64,000 nucleotides of DNA, taken from contig NC_091152.1 of NCBI RefSeq assembly GCF_040958095.1, positions 16,908,041 through 16,972,040 of the forward strand, written 5' to 3'. Position 1 is the first letter of the stretch. Each line of letters starts with the position of its first letter. The notes beneath the pieces are model-generated. The model saw only the letters and a program-made list of their open reading frames with translations, had not been told where the DNA came from and did no database searches. The position numbers were made by a program, and so were the translations under genes. This DNA is from Procambarus clarkii. Its lineage: Eukaryota; Arthropoda; Malacostraca; Decapoda; Cambaridae. Below are positions 49,435-61,164 of this stretch, piece by piece.

Positions 49435-49596
49435 CTTTGTCTCCGAGGTGTCATCTGGGTAGTCGTCTGGGTCGTCGTCTGGGTCGTCGTCTGGGTCGTA
49501 ATCTGGGTCGTAATCTGGGTCGTCATCTGGGTCGTCATCTGGGTTATCATCTGGTTTATCCACCGAATGTTTCTGCTCAGCTGAATCCTTGGGTTT
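49435..49596 (-). CDS. BTB/zinc-finger gene, acidic Asp-Pro repeat exon
   Basis: A 162-bp open phase-0 exon between AACTTCACAG|AAACCC and ACAAAG|GTTAGC encodes 54 residues: KPKDSAEQKHSVDKPDD and then about eight PDDD/PDYD tetrapeptides, ending DTSETK. The repeat is a 12-bp tandem (GACGACGACCCA-type) and may vary in copy number. It joins in frame to the zinc-finger exon. Other minus frames across the same bases read as Met/Thr/Gln repeats and are not favoured, because only this frame matches both splice sites in phase. Function unknown; an acidic spacer or activation region is possible. Confidence 0.65.
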
Positions 49597-50555
49597 CTGT
49601 GAAGTTTTTTATAATTACAATTAACACAGTGAAAAATCATTGCTACAAGTAATTTGATTTGTTTTCACAATTACTGCACAAAGGTTCAGCCCGTCCTCCT
49701 GTTTTGGTAGTACTGTACTTATAGTAACGATGAGGACAATAGTACAGTACACACAGAGATATTGCGGATTTGTTCAATAGTACAGTCTTTATACCCAAGT
49801 ACAACAAAATTAGACAGTAGAAATCAGCACTATTGAGTTGGACTAACCGGGAAAACTTTTTTTTTTACTTGTGTTGCAAAGACAAAAACTAACCTAACCT
49901 TCCTAGGCCTAATGTGCAATATCTTAGGCCTAATATAGTACATGTGTACTATACTAGGCCTAGGAATATTTATGTATGTTTTTTTAACTTCATTTATTTT
50001 AAAAGAATTCCTTACTAGTCAGTATACTACTATCTAAAAGCTAAGTACAGCACGTATGAATTCGTGACTATTGATGATCATCACAATAGGTTCTGTCTAA
50101 ACAGGAGGATGGGTTGAAAGATTAGCATTTTAATTGTCAGAAAATGCCACTTGTCCAAAACTCAAATTTTGCCATCAGTCTCTTGTCAGGCAACAATACA
50201 GACCAGGGCAGTCCAATTTGCACAATCATGTGCTAATGCACAACTATTATAAAATCATAATATAGTCAAGTTAAAGCCCTCATAAAGGGACAAGAGGTGA
50301 TACCAACCCTGGATTTTATGGTGTTATCTGGCATGTGCATCGCAACATCGGGTTTTGCTGCATCCTCTCTGCATTTCTGCAAAGATAATTTCTTCTTACA
50401 ATTCCAAATAGCACCTTATTCATATCCAGACACGTATAGTGATTATATTACATTATCTGCGCATGCAAGTTTCAAGGGTGAGCATGACTCCAATCAAGCT
50501 TCGGGATCCCCACCAACCGCAGTCTGAGAAGCAGTGTTTTTTAACCAAAGCCAAA
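49597..50555 (-). other. Intron of the BTB/zinc-finger gene, no repeat recognised
   Basis: AT-rich sequence, with CTAGGCCTAAT-type motifs at 49903-49970. No additional exon is convincing here. Confidence 0.45.
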
Positions 50556-50559
50556 TAAG

Positions 50560-51362
50560 TCAAACGACCCAACCTCTCAACAGGCAATGAAGAGGCACCA
50601 GAAGGTAAACTTGTCCATACCAACTTCTTAACTTCCTCCTCATAGAGCAGCAGTAACTCAACCACCCAGGATCCTCAATAAAACTAGCATTGAATGTTTT
50701 GACACGCCTCTTTCTTGTGGGTCCTTGGCGGCTGCTTGTGCTAGCTACCTGGATAATTCCACCCAATTTAAACTATACCAGCCTCTTGTGAATCTTTGTA
50801 AGTTTACTGGGAACCAGAGGCCAAAACTTGGCCCTCTCCATGCGTGCATGGACCAGGCGGTGTTAGATCACCCCTAACCAAAAAAACACACCAGAAAGGT
50901 AAGCAAGCCAAGCGGTAAACAAGGTATAGAAAATTAAAAAATGAGACCCCCAAACCAAGTGAACCAATCATTCACAAAGCAGTTCACTCGTTACTTACAC
51001 CCGTGTGCTACCAGGTGGCTGCACCTAGCTTGTCAGTCCAATACTCCTGAAAAGGGATGAGTAGGTCCAAGGAGCTATCAAGGACCAACTAGAAAGAAGG
51101 TTTATTACATTCAATGCTGATTTTCTAACAGGGCTCCTAAGATGGCTCCTTATTTTATGTAAACACAAAGAATAAAAGATGTACTCACCAGGATCAGAGG
51201 AGAGCGCAAAAATTAAGCCAAGGTAAGATAAAATTAGCAAAGAGTTAACCACTCCAAAGCCACACAAGCCTGGTGTGGACGAGGAATGTATATCAAGTCT
51301 TGAGCTTGCAGCACTGTTGGACCGCTAAAACCCACACGCCCGAATATCTACCCATGACATAT
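50560..51362 (-). mobile_element. DIRS relic C: recombinase C-terminus and terminal repeat pieces
   Basis: The minus strand at about 51360-51230 reads SWVDIRACGFWRSN, matching the end of the tyrosine recombinase at 61300-61350 in copy B (WADIRARGLWRSN). TTACATTCAATGCTGATTTT at 51107-51126 and its inverted relative ACTAGCATTGAATGTTTTGA at 50683-50702 are the DIRS terminal-repeat motif. It is too decayed to code. Confidence 0.6.
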
Positions 51363-51889
51363 TCACAAAAAACCAGCATTGAATGTAATGAAACGCCTTT
51401 TACTGGGTGACCCCCGGAGGCTCTTTGGAGCTATCGGACTGATAGCTCAGACTATATTAGTCTGGGGTACAAGTCAATGGTGTTCTGCCTACCGGGGACC
51501 ACGAGGCAGAACCTGGCCCTCTCTCAGAGAAGCACAGGGAGCAATGGCCTATGGAATCCCCCATGTGTTTGAGAGCATTCTATGTCTGCCATCGACCGAG
51601 GTTAAGCACCCAGAAAGGTAGGCATAACACAAACCTCACCTGGTAAGAAATTGCAACCGAAGACCAGATAGAGACAGAACTCCCTCAAAAACATTAAGAA
51701 ACAAGCAAACGTCATTCACTGCTGCCGAGTCGCTTGTCCGCACAGCCATTCCCTTCCTTGTAGAGGGAGGGGAAGCCCCAGACCCCTCACGCCGGCTACT
51801 CACACCTTAGTTCGGAGGTTGAGCATCAAAACGAAACCGCCAACCGGAGGGATGGAGGGTGCCAGGGAGCCACCGGGGCTCAAACATAA

Positions 51890-52563
51890 AATGACCCAAG
51901 ACTCAATCCCTGGAACAGGGAATGAGGGAAATCAGGTCAACCCAAAGTGCATCCACAGCCACAGAGGCATAGGCAAGCAGATAACGGCAGAGACCCACAA
52001 CAGGACTCGACACATGATGCACCCCCAGCCTACCCAACCAACCATCAATGACCCAAGGGCCCCTCCGGAAACCTGCCATCTCGTTCTTTGCCAGAAAAGG
52101 AGACAGCTGCAACCAGACAAATAGACCACCAGGACCGAAAGAGCAGAAACCCCTGTGCCGGAGGAGAGCATGAAGCTCATCAACCCAACCTCTAGAGGCC
52201 AATGACAACAGATATAGAGCCTTGGAAAAACACTCTTGAACTGAAGAGGCAACCACAAACTGAGGAAAAGAGCAAGAAAAGAGACCACCCGGTCCAACAA
52301 CTAGGACGGCTCAGGCGTCGCATGAGCAAGCCGTAGGTGAAACAAACGCACAAGATAGCTTGTGGAATGGAGCAGAAGTAACTTCCACCCCGAACTTAAG
52401 TTGAAGCAGCTCCGCCAGCGCCGCACGATACGAGACGACAGTATTCGGCGTAAGACGACGGTTCTAAAATAGCCACGAAAAAGGACAAAACAACCCGATC
52501 AGAAATCGAAGACAACCTACGAAAAGACAAAAAGTGACAAAAGGACTGCCAGGAAACTTCATA
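51890..52563 (-). pseudogene. DIRS copy A tyrosine recombinase, C-terminus deleted
   Basis: The minus frame at 52256-51903 reads VQECFSKALYLLSLASRGWV, DELHALLRHRG and SLIPCSRD, the core of a DIRS-type recombinase (family consensus around the first catalytic Arg: LTSGQRASELHAL). At 51890 it runs straight into the terminal-repeat segment, so the part with the HxxR and the Tyr nucleophile is missing. The N-terminal part lies beyond the Tigger insertion (54300-54215, VSHLRVSSRRQYS). Confidence 0.65.
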
Positions 52564-54211
52564 CAGGGGTACCTCAGTTTAAGAATTTAATCCGTTCCTG
52601 GAGATGGTTCGTAACCCGAAAATTCGTAAACCGAAACGAATTTCCCCATAAAAAATAATGGGAAATGAATTAATCCATTCCTGACTCCCCAAAAACTTCA
52701 CTTCAAAGTAAATTTTATACCTAATTCACCCAAAACTTCACTACAAAAGTATGTACAAGTTATTACTTACCCTTGCTGATGACTCCTGTTGGTGTATGGA
52801 AGATGGTGAGGAGGGGGAAGGAGGAGAGGAGTTACTGTTTGGAAGGGGAGTCCCCTTCCATTATAATATCAGGCAGTGAAGATTTCTCTGGAGTGCACTC
52901 TCTGGCCAACCCATCCTCCGAATTGACAGTACGATTTAATACTAAGTGTAATAAGTACACTTTCTAACTGTCATAACCAGTGCATAATTGCACTTATGGG
53001 GCTGTTACATTTACCCAACTCCCTCCCCCGATTTAATTCTCCTCGTTTTCTGTTAAGACACACAGAATTTTAGGATGAAATTTTCAATTTCAATTTACAA
53101 TACACAAGTTTTAAATATCAAGAATTTTTTTTTCTGGTTTATTAAACAATATAGATTTTATACAAAATTTTAAAATATCCTGAGTTATTTTACAATTTAT
53201 TGATATATTTTAGTTTTGTTTTATTAGTTTTATAAAACTGTAATATCAATATAGCTATAGGTTAAGTACTAATTGTAATTAAGAAGCAATACAATTATTA
53301 TCTTCAAAAACTAAGACGGTTAGGTGAGGTTGTGGTTTTCTATTCAGTTTTTGGGGTAAACTCAAATATTCACAATATATTTGACAGTACGATTTAATAC
53401 TAAGTGAAAATAAGTACAATTCCTAACTGCTATGAATAGTACATAATTGCACTTATTTGTCTCCTTACATTTACCACCCCATTTTTGGAGGACGGGCTGC
53501 TCACACGCACATTTTGCCTGCATACCACTAGTTCCTGGTTGCGTCTCTCTGCTTGATTTTCTCACTTTTTTCACAAGGAAAGGTTCCATTGAAGATTGTT
53601 TTTTCCCTTCTTTGCAACACTTGTCTGTAGTGAGGCATCACGTTGTCATTAAAAAGATCAATGCAACGGCCTACTACAGCTTTATCTGGGTGATTCTTTT
53701 CAGCAAAACTTTGCAGTCCTTCCCATACTGCACACATTTTCTTAATTAATGAGGAAGGGACATTCTCTACTGCCTCCTCTTCCACCCCTGAAGATTTGTT
53801 GTACTGCCTAGCTAGTTCAACAACACGAGTACCATTTTCATGCTTACGAATGATCTCTTGTTTTTCCTCTATGGTCATTCTCACATGCGATTTCTTGTCT
53901 TGAACCTTACAACTGGCTTTCTTGGGACCCCATGGCAAGATATATAATACCAACTTTTATGCTCAAATGGCCAAAAATCCAACAAAAAACTGTAAATTCT
54001 TGTGAAGAATTCAGGCGGGATAGTCACTGGGCGCGAGGCATTGGTAAACTGAGGCGCGATCGCCGTGCCACCACGCACTAGGTCAGCCGTACGCGTATCA
54101 ACAAACTCGCATCCCGATGCAAAGTTTGTATCCCGACAATTTTCTGATCAAATCGAGCTCATAACCCGAAAAGTTCGTAAACAGGGACGTCCGTAACCTG
54201 AGGTACCACTG
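52564..54211 (-). mobile_element. Tigger/pogo-like DNA transposon (Tc1/mariner superfamily) with TA duplication
   Basis: The ends CAGGGGTACCTCAG (52564) and CTGAGGTACCACTG (ending 54211) form terminal inverted repeats continuing imperfectly with TTCGTAACCCGAAAATTCG-type sequence. TA flanks both sides (52562-52563, 54212-54213), as expected for this superfamily. The 1648-bp element splits the DIRS recombinase. Part of the interior (52926-53020 and 53380-53475) is directly duplicated, starting GACAGTACGATTTAATACTA. Confidence 0.85.
53528..53900 (-). pseudogene. Tigger-like transposase, internally deleted
   Basis: The minus frame has the CENP-B/pogo N-terminal helix-turn-helix (MTIEEKQEIIRKHENGTRVV, ELARQYNKSS). 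It then jumps to a C-terminal segment (VENVPSSLIKKMCAVWEGLQ, SFAEKNHPDK, MPHYRQVLQRREK). The DDE catalytic domain that should lie between is absent, so the copy is non-autonomous. Confidence 0.75.
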
Positions 54212-54214
54212 TAC

Positions 54215-55750
54215 TGCCGTCGAGACGAAACACGCAGGTGGGACACTATCAACGAAGCCACCTGATTATCATACAAGTGGTGATAAATCCGCATGAAGAT
54301 AAGAGAAGACCGAACCAGCCACGTACCAGACCGAATCGATCTGCTGAAAGAGGCAGAGCCGCAGAAAGAATCCCGGGTTTGGACACCGAGCAAGCAGCAC
54401 CTGAAACCAAAGCTGGGTTGGCCACCAAGGGAGCAACAGGACAACTCTTCTCTAGTAAGTTTCAAAACAAGCCAGAAGCCAAAACAACAGCTAAACCTGG
54501 GGGAAGAGGTACAGGCAACCCCACCTCGACCAGTCCTGCCGAAAGGCATTAACCCCGGCCTCGCAGTTGCGGAAGGTCGCCACATATACCGAGAGACGCC
54601 TCGACCACGCTGGCACAAAGAGGTCCACCAACGGGCGCCCGTACATCCGGCAGTCAACTGAAGGAGTTGGCGTCGACCGTCTATTCTGTGAACAGGGAAA
54701 TAAACCGAGACAGGGCCATGTACCAGGATGTTGGACACTCCCTAGATAAGAACCGCCCGGAGAGCCAAACCTTGAGAATCCAGCAGACGAGTCACCCGAA
54801 GCGACCAGCCCCAAAGATCCAAGGACCGCGTTGAACCCCCGCAGTTCAGACAATGAACCACTGGGAAGCAGTCCAAATGGAGCCAAACTGACGATCCACG
54901 AGTGACGCGAACCCTCTGAAGCAAAAGCCGCACTGCCGTGAACTCCCGCACCGTGCTGTGAGCCCGACGGAAGGATGGACCCCACCAAACTTGGCTGGCC
55001 TGGTGAGCATTGGTCACAAAGCCTCAGCCGAGAAACGATGCATCTGTGAACACATCGAGCTAGGGCTTGGGTAGGCACCACGGCACTGAATCCCCCAAAA
55101 AAACGAAAAGGAAGCCAGCAACACAGCAGCTGACGCAAGGCCCCCGGCACCTGAACCCAGTGATGGCGAGAGCGGCAGAAGGGACGTCCTCAAAGGAACC
55201 AGAGCAGTCACCGAAGCTAGATCTGACCAGACAGGAGGATCGGCATGACGAAGTTTAGACTCCCGCACAGTTGCTCAAACAACCGACAAGGGATCTGGGT
55301 GCCCTCCAAAAACAGTCAAAGGCGGGACTGCAGTCACAGCAAAGACTCCAGAGGGAGAAACAAGATAGAGGTCATGGGTCACACAAGACCCAGCTAAGTC
55401 CAAACCTGAGAGGGAACCAAATGGGACTTCCTCCAGTTCCCCAAGAACCCGAACCCAGCGAGCAGGGAAAGAACCAAATCCCTGGCGAGCAGAGACATGG
55501 ACCGGCTGGAGGCCCAAACCAGTCAGTCGTTGAGTTAGGCCAGAACCCAAACCCCTAGAAGAGGCAAATGGGCCACCACGATCCAAATAAGGTGTGTGAA
55601 AAGGCGTAGAGCCAGATTCAAGCCGAATGGGAAAACAACGAAAGCTGTAAGCTTGCCGCCCCATGACAAAACCAAGTCAGTCCCTGAACCCTGGATGAAA
55701 AGGGACGTGTCAAAACAGGGTCCCGGAGGTTCAGAGAACACCTCGCGGAG
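54215..55750 (-). pseudogene. DIRS copy A reverse transcriptase and RNase H
   Basis: RT pieces: NLRDPVLTRPFSSRVQG near motif A, then KLTAFVVFPFGLNLALRLFT (motif B, FGL). The catalytic YLDD reads stop-L-N-D at 55537-55526, so the enzyme is dead; NWRKSHLVPSQV-like sequence should follow, seen as LEEVPFGS in another frame. RNase H pieces: STVREFTAVRLLLQRVRVTR (Glu) and VWLHLDCFPVVHCLN (Asp). Then comes the DIRS segment MYGRPLVDLFVPAWSRRLSV and DWSRWGCLYLFP. Frameshifts break every part. Confidence 0.72.
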
Positions 55751-58100
55751 AACCAACAAGGCCAAAATGGGACGGCAACTAGACGAAGCCCCCTGCAGAT
55801 ACTGCACAACCGCAGACTCTGCAAACAGCAACGAGCAAAATGGGGATGAAAATCTAAAACCCAATGCCCAAGCAGATTCCAAAGAGTGAGCGAGTACTGC
55901 CTGTCGGCAAGCGAAGCAAGAAGCAAAGAACAGAGACACCACTTCCTTCAGAATCGGTATAAAGAACTTCAACAAGGCTGCCGACGCACGAACCGCCGAG
56001 GCAAGCACCCAGACGCAGGCCCGGAACCCAGCGCCTCCACAATCTCCGCGAGTAAATCCGAAGACATCTCAAGCAGGGAAAAGAAGTGCAAGACCGAAGC
56101 CAAATGCCCACGGGGACAAAAGTCCTCAGCCACCAAGGATGCCGAAAAGGCAGGAACCTGCACATGAAGCAGTACCTGGCCGATATCTCGAGGAAGAACA
56201 GAGGCAAACAAGCACACATTGAGGCGCTCAAACTCACCCTAGGTAAACCTGAACCACCATAGTAGTTTCCAGCCACTCAAGTGTACAGGTCCGACAGAAC
56301 GCATGCCACGCCCCCAACGAAAAGAAAGGACAGTCTGCCAACCAGGAAGACTCCGGCACCTCATAACGCACCCAGTATGGAAAAGAGGAACCAAATTCAA
56401 ACAAAGAAGGATCCATTAGCGAGGCAAAATCTGGGTCTCACAGGGAGGTACGAAGCAATAGCCTACCGAACCTCCTTATGCAGATGGAGAAGCCGAAAAC
56501 CTCTGGAAAGAGGGAACCGAGGAACCCAAGGGAACCCGGAACCGAACCCGGGGAGGAACTGAACTCATATCAAAATCGTACAGGGACGGGGGTTAAGAAA
56601 ACCCATTCCCCCTGCAACAACAAGCCCCGTGCCTATGGTACCAACACCCAAATGGGATCAAACGGGGCCCAAGTCCCCAAGTCAACTCCACCCCCTGCCT
56701 CTGGATCCTCCACGTCATGACCCAGGGCAGACCCAGGCTCCAAACCCTGTGCCTCTGGAGAAAAAGCAGAGTCCACTGGAAAAGCAGGGAAGAAGGGGGT
56801 CTGCTGGTCCGACCCAAAAGCCCCAGCAGGAGGAACCGGCTTGAATGCCTCCGCCACCGAACTGGAAGGAGCAGCCCCCAAAACCGCCCGAGTCTCACTA
56901 CCATCTAAACCCTGCCCCGACTACGAAACCCTCAGATATTTGGGAGCCAGCAACAGGAGGGGGGTGCAGGGGAGCAGGACGAACAACAGAAGGGGAAGGA
57001 CAAGGGAGGCGTGGATGAAACCAAAGTCGAGGCATCAAACGCCCCCAAGTCCAGGTTCCTATAACCAAAGCTGGGCAGCCTCAGGGCATCTAGAAAGGCA
57101 ACCAACCAAGCACACTGCAGCAACCTAAACTGGGCATGCAATGCTGAAGCTGACTGCACCGAAATATCAATAGCAGTGGACTGGGTGAACTGGAGTACAA
57201 GCAAGGAACACCACTTGCAGGACTCCGGGTCAAAGGTGTCACTGACCCAACAGGCAGCACGGCGAAGGAAAAAAGTTGAATGTCACCCTGAGACAAGGGG
57301 GACAGAGCAATCTTCAAACTCGCACAAAGTGAGATGGGACTCAGAGGATGCATCCGTTGGACCAACGAGCCTTGATGGGGTTTTCCAGGGCTGTTAAGGG
57401 AAGCCCTGGCAAGGTACAACTAACTGGCTATCCCAGAGCTACCAAACGCTGAACCCCTGCGACGTGTACAATTATGGGGTCCTAGTGGAGGGCCACCAAA
57501 ATAATACAAGTGGTCTTGTAACCACACCAAGCAGACCCCCCTCCACCAGGCAACCAAAAGAAAAGAGAGAGAAAAATCCCGCAAAAGTACTACGTCTCCC
57601 AAGAGGAACAGAACCAGCTACTATGCATATTATAGACAACTGCACAGTACCTTGCACCCCTGCCAGGTACGAAACTACCTCCTTCCCAAGGACAAACAGT
57701 GGCAAGAAAGCCTCAGCTGGCCCCAAAGGCGGGCAATCGCAGGGCAGCAAAAGAACTCTGCGGAGATGATCCCCGAACAGTTTGAGGAAGGTAACCCAAA
57801 ACTTCAATGGTATTACTTACAGGGCACCTAGGGAGGATGACCCCTAGGCACATGCAGCCCAAGTACTTCTTGAATTACACCTGGCTCGCACAGCACCACA
57901 CTGCAACACACCTCCACAAGGCACAGCACTGCACAAGGATCGGAGCCAGAGTCGAATGACCGCCACTCAACACATCAGCCTCAGAACTGGGGTCGAGTAG
58001 CTGGTGCAGGGGGTCTGGGGCTCCCCTTCCCCTTCCCAGGAAGGGGGGGGGGGAGGAGCTGCTCAGACAGTGGCACGGCAGCAATGGTGACGTCATGCTT
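55751..58100 (-). pseudogene. DIRS copy A Gag-like region
   Basis: The minus frame at about 56008-55750 includes VRASAALLKFFIPILKEVVS, LAHSLESAWALGFRFSSPFC and ESAVVQYLQGASSS, resembling the end of DIRS Gag proteins. Upstream (56000-58100) is GC-rich with several overlapping open minus frames but no motif I can name; Gag N-terminus is inferred from position. Confidence 0.5.
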
Positions 58101-58420
58101 GTTTGCTTGTTTTTGGTTAGGGGAGTTCCGTTTTCAGTTGCAATTTTTAACCAGCATTAGTTTGTTTTGGGACGCCTACCTTTCTGGGTGCCTAACCCAG
58201 TAGATGGCAGACATAGACTGCTTCCAACCACATGTAGTTTTCTATAGGCCATTGCTCCTTGTGCCTCTCTGAGGGGAGGGGGGGGCCCAGGTTCTGGCTC
58301 GTGGTCCCCGGTAGGCTTAGAACTACTCCAGGACATGGTCAAAAGAGTTGAAACCAGAAGTTCTACTGCACTTACTTGGATCCTGCAGCCTCTCCGAGAC
58401 ACAGATCAGGGTTTTACACA

Positions 58421-58850
58421 ACTCCCCCCCCCCCTCCCATGTGTAAAGCTAAGAACTCTAATCGAATTGACTAATGCCATGGTCTAATACAGTACATACG
58501 TATCAGCCTGGTAAGCTCCAAGGAGCCGGAGGGGCTCTCCACAGAAACACTGTTTTATTGATCTAAGAATATAATGTGTCTCTAAGATGAGGAGAACCAT
58601 ATTTTTTAGCATTGCAATGATCCACACATTTAACTATATAAATTCTTCAAATTACACACTATTGAATAATATTACTGCAAAAGACCAGATAAAAACCATT
58701 CAAAGACATTGAAATAATTATGTAAAAACATCTTTGAAGCAACCCCGCTACACTGCTGGGCTGGAGCAGACCGTCACTGGCGAGTACTCTCTCAACGACT
58801 GAATACTGCCAAACTTCCTCACCTGTCACGGCAATAGTATGTTAGCAAGA
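58421..58850. other. Intron sequence, nothing recognised
   Basis: Between the DIRS end and a SINE; a C-run at 58423-58432. No exon or repeat core identified. Confidence 0.45.
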
Positions 58851-58854
58851 ATGA

Positions 58855-59077
58855 GCGCATTGTCATGGGTTCGTATCCTGGCCGGGGAGGATTTACTGGA
58901 CGCAAATCCTTAACTGTAGCCTCTGTTTAACTCAAGAGTAAAATGTGTACTTGGTTGTAACAACGATTCTTCGCGGCGGGGATCGTATTCCAGGGACCTG
59001 CCCAAAATGCTACACGTACTAGTGGCTGTACAAGAATGTAACAACTCTTGTATATATCTCAATAAAAAAAAAAAAGT
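58855..59077 (+). mobile_element. tRNA-derived SINE (family A), head degraded
   Basis: B box GGGTTCGTATCC at 58867-58878, body GGCCGGGGAGGATTTACTGG and CGCGGCGGGGATCGTATTCC, then GCCCAAAATGCTACACGTAC, AGTGGCTGTACAAGAATGTA and poly(A) at 59064-59075. The A-box part upstream is not recognisable, so the copy is truncated or diverged at its 5' end. It lies in the intron of the BTB gene, antisense to it. Confidence 0.82.
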
Positions 59078-59089
59078 AAATGTTTGTCC

Positions 59090-59782
59090 TTATTTGGAGT
59101 TTTCTTTCAATATAAAACAGTAATTGCAGGTAAAGGTATCTCTCAGAGCATGTATACTATTAATACAGTAAAACAACTCAAATATAACAAAAAAATTGTC
59201 ATGTAAATAATAATTTAAGGGGTTCACAGGACAAAGTACTTGAAAATGTTTTAAAATATCATGTGTGTGTAGCATTTCGTATACAGTACTTTTGAAAGGT
59301 GGTAAAGATCTAGGTGGGGAATATAAAATATGGAGACAAGTTCAGGGGACAGTTTCATCAAACATTTATGTGGCCACTACCGAATCTTATTCATCTCTCT
59401 TTAATCATGGTACCTTTATTTGTATTTATGAAACAGTTTACGAGGACTACGAGGTGTGAGGTTATCTATAACAATAATAACCTTGAATTGTTAAGTGTTG
59501 AAGCTCATAAACTGCATGATAAATACAGACTAGGGCACAACAATCTAGGAAAGATGTACAGGTTTCACAAGGTGATGGGCACACAAATGCTTGCTGTATC
59601 CAGGCCCGAGCTTCCTTGCTTCACCAAAGCAGAGCTGCATCTCTTAGGTTGAGAATGACATTAGCCAACATCACACTACAGCATCCCTACCATAAATTAG
59701 ATTTTACTAACTGCATGACATGAACGTTCTTTAATCCTAACTATTATTAAAAATAGTCATCAGAACTTTGCATTATACATAC
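59090..59782 (-). other. Intron adjacent to the BTB exon
   Basis: AT-rich with short frames on both strands; none shows domain similarity or splice consistency. Confidence 0.45.
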
Positions 59783-60073
59783 TTGTTTGTCTGGATAATC
59801 CTTGGAGCTTATTAATCCTCTAATTCTGAACTCGTGCGCAAGATCAAGAAGTTGATCCAAATTATCCGTTCTAAGATCTGCCTGGCCCAGGTACAAAAAG
59901 TCGAGCATCGCCTCGACAGCTTCAATAGGGGTTTCCGTCAAAACCAACACTGGATGATCACCCGGTGCACAATCGAGTAGCTTCTCTAAATACGAACTAC
60001 AAGTGCATAGTACAAACTTGTGAACGGCATAATGTTTCTCACCACAGATCAATGTAACATCAGCAAACAATTC
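59783..60073 (-). CDS. BTB/zinc-finger gene, BTB (POZ) domain exon
   Basis: A 291-bp phase-0 exon between TTTAATTTCAG|GAATTG and AAACAA|GTATGT encodes 97 residues. ELFADVTLICGEKHYAVHKF is the BTB hallmark (F-x-DV-x-L followed by H-K-x-x-L), then CSSYLEKLL, VEAMLDFLYLGQADL and LLDLAHEFRIRGL. BTB domains mediate dimerisation and corepressor or Cul3 binding. Together with N-terminal KWTDHKQVLTRVMSVLR in the preceding exon this is the arthropod tramtrack/bric-a-brac layout. Linkage to the zinc-finger exon 10.8 kb downstream is inferred from strand, phase and family architecture; unseen exons may intervene. Confidence 0.88.
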
Positions 60074-60411
60074 CTGAAATTAAAGATGGGTTTATGGGTG
60101 GGCCTTGTTTTCCTCATTTAAGGCAAAAACATTTAATAATACTGTAAGTCATTTGTCAGGCAAATATTCCTTATTCTGATTCTTTGACATCTAGATCCAT
60201 CTGGAAACTACTGTACTCCTTTCTTAAAAGAATTACCGTATGTAGAATTGTCACACATTTCAGCTGCTTCCAAAAGCAAGAGATTTTTTATGAAACATTT
60301 TAAATACACCTGTATTTGACATTTATGATACACAAGTAACTTCAAAATAAAGAGAATTCTATAAAAGATATTAAGGTGTTAGATAATCAAAACTTTATAA
60401 CATAACTTTAC

Positions 60412-60521
60412 CTTGTGCCGCAAAACTGACATAACCCGAGTAAGAACTTGCTTATGGTCTGTCCACTTTAATGCTAGAGGAGGTCCATAATCATCATCAT
60501 CCTCTGACATTGTGATGTTCG
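60412..60521 (-). CDS. BTB/zinc-finger gene, start-codon exon
   Basis: After a good acceptor (TTTAACTCTTTTCAG|CGAAC) comes an 11-base leader, then ATG at 60510, giving MSEDDDDYGPPLALKWTDHK and then QVLTRVMSVLRHK before CACAAG|GTAAAG, phase 0 into the BTB exon. Because the exon begins with an acceptor, at least one non-coding 5' exon must lie further upstream, beyond DIRS copy B. No ORF finder with a 60-residue cutoff would report this 33-codon exon. Confidence 0.8.
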
Positions 60522-61164
60522 CTGAAAAGAGTTAAAAAGTAAAACAGTGTGCACTCAAAAACTTAAGCACTGATTGTAATGAAATGCCCATTTTCTAGTT
60601 GGCTCCCAGTAGCTGCCCAAACTTAACACTTTGCCTGGCCTGGCGGGCCACCCGCAGCATACTACAAGGTAGGCCGGGCGTTGCCCATGACCGCACAACC
60701 GAATGTTAAACTCTCTCACTCACAATGTTTATACTTACTAATAAGAATAAGCAAAAAACCAGCATTGAATGTAACGAAAAAGCCATTTTCTGGGCGAGCC
60801 CCCGAAGGCTTCCTGGAGCTTACCAGGCTGATATATATGTATTAGACCGGGTGCCAGACCAGGGTCTGGCACCCAGAAAGGTAGGCATAACAGAACAAAC
60901 CCCACATGGTAAATATCGCTACCAAAACCCTAACAGATAGCCATATTCCCAAATTAATTGTCTGTGCAGCCCCCCCCCTCTCCACCCCCCCCCCATGCCG
61001 GCCGCTATGGCATTCAGTTCTGAGGCTGAGCATCAAAAACAACGCAAAAACTGCCAACTGGAGGGAGGGAGGGTGCCAAGGAGCCTCTGGGGCTCACCCA
61101 GAAAATGGAATTTCATTACATTCAATGCTAGTTTTCTGTGGGGAGCCCCTATGGCTCCCCGAAG

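Larger units (their letters stand above)
51365..58420 (-). mobile_element. DIRS retrotransposon copy A with inverted terminal repeats
   Basis: The ends are inverted relative to each other: the segment around 51479-51616 (GGGGACCACGAGGCAGAAC, CAATGGCCTAT, ACCCAGAAAGGTAGGC) recurs as reverse complement around 58170-58320. Inside, on the minus strand, come Gag (58100-55750), RT (55750-55250), RNase H (55150-54700) and tyrosine recombinase (54300-51890), the DIRS order. There is no LTR or DDE integrase. A Tigger-like element (52564-54211) interrupts the recombinase. Coding parts carry many stops. Confidence 0.75.

Noticed and set aside
49335-49640. Met-Thr-Gln/Ile-Thr-Thr-Gln repeat protein on the minus strand and Gly-Arg-Arg-Leu repeat on the plus strand
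   Set aside because: Other frames of the 12-bp repeat in the acidic exon; only the Asp-Pro frame agrees with both splice sites in phase 0.
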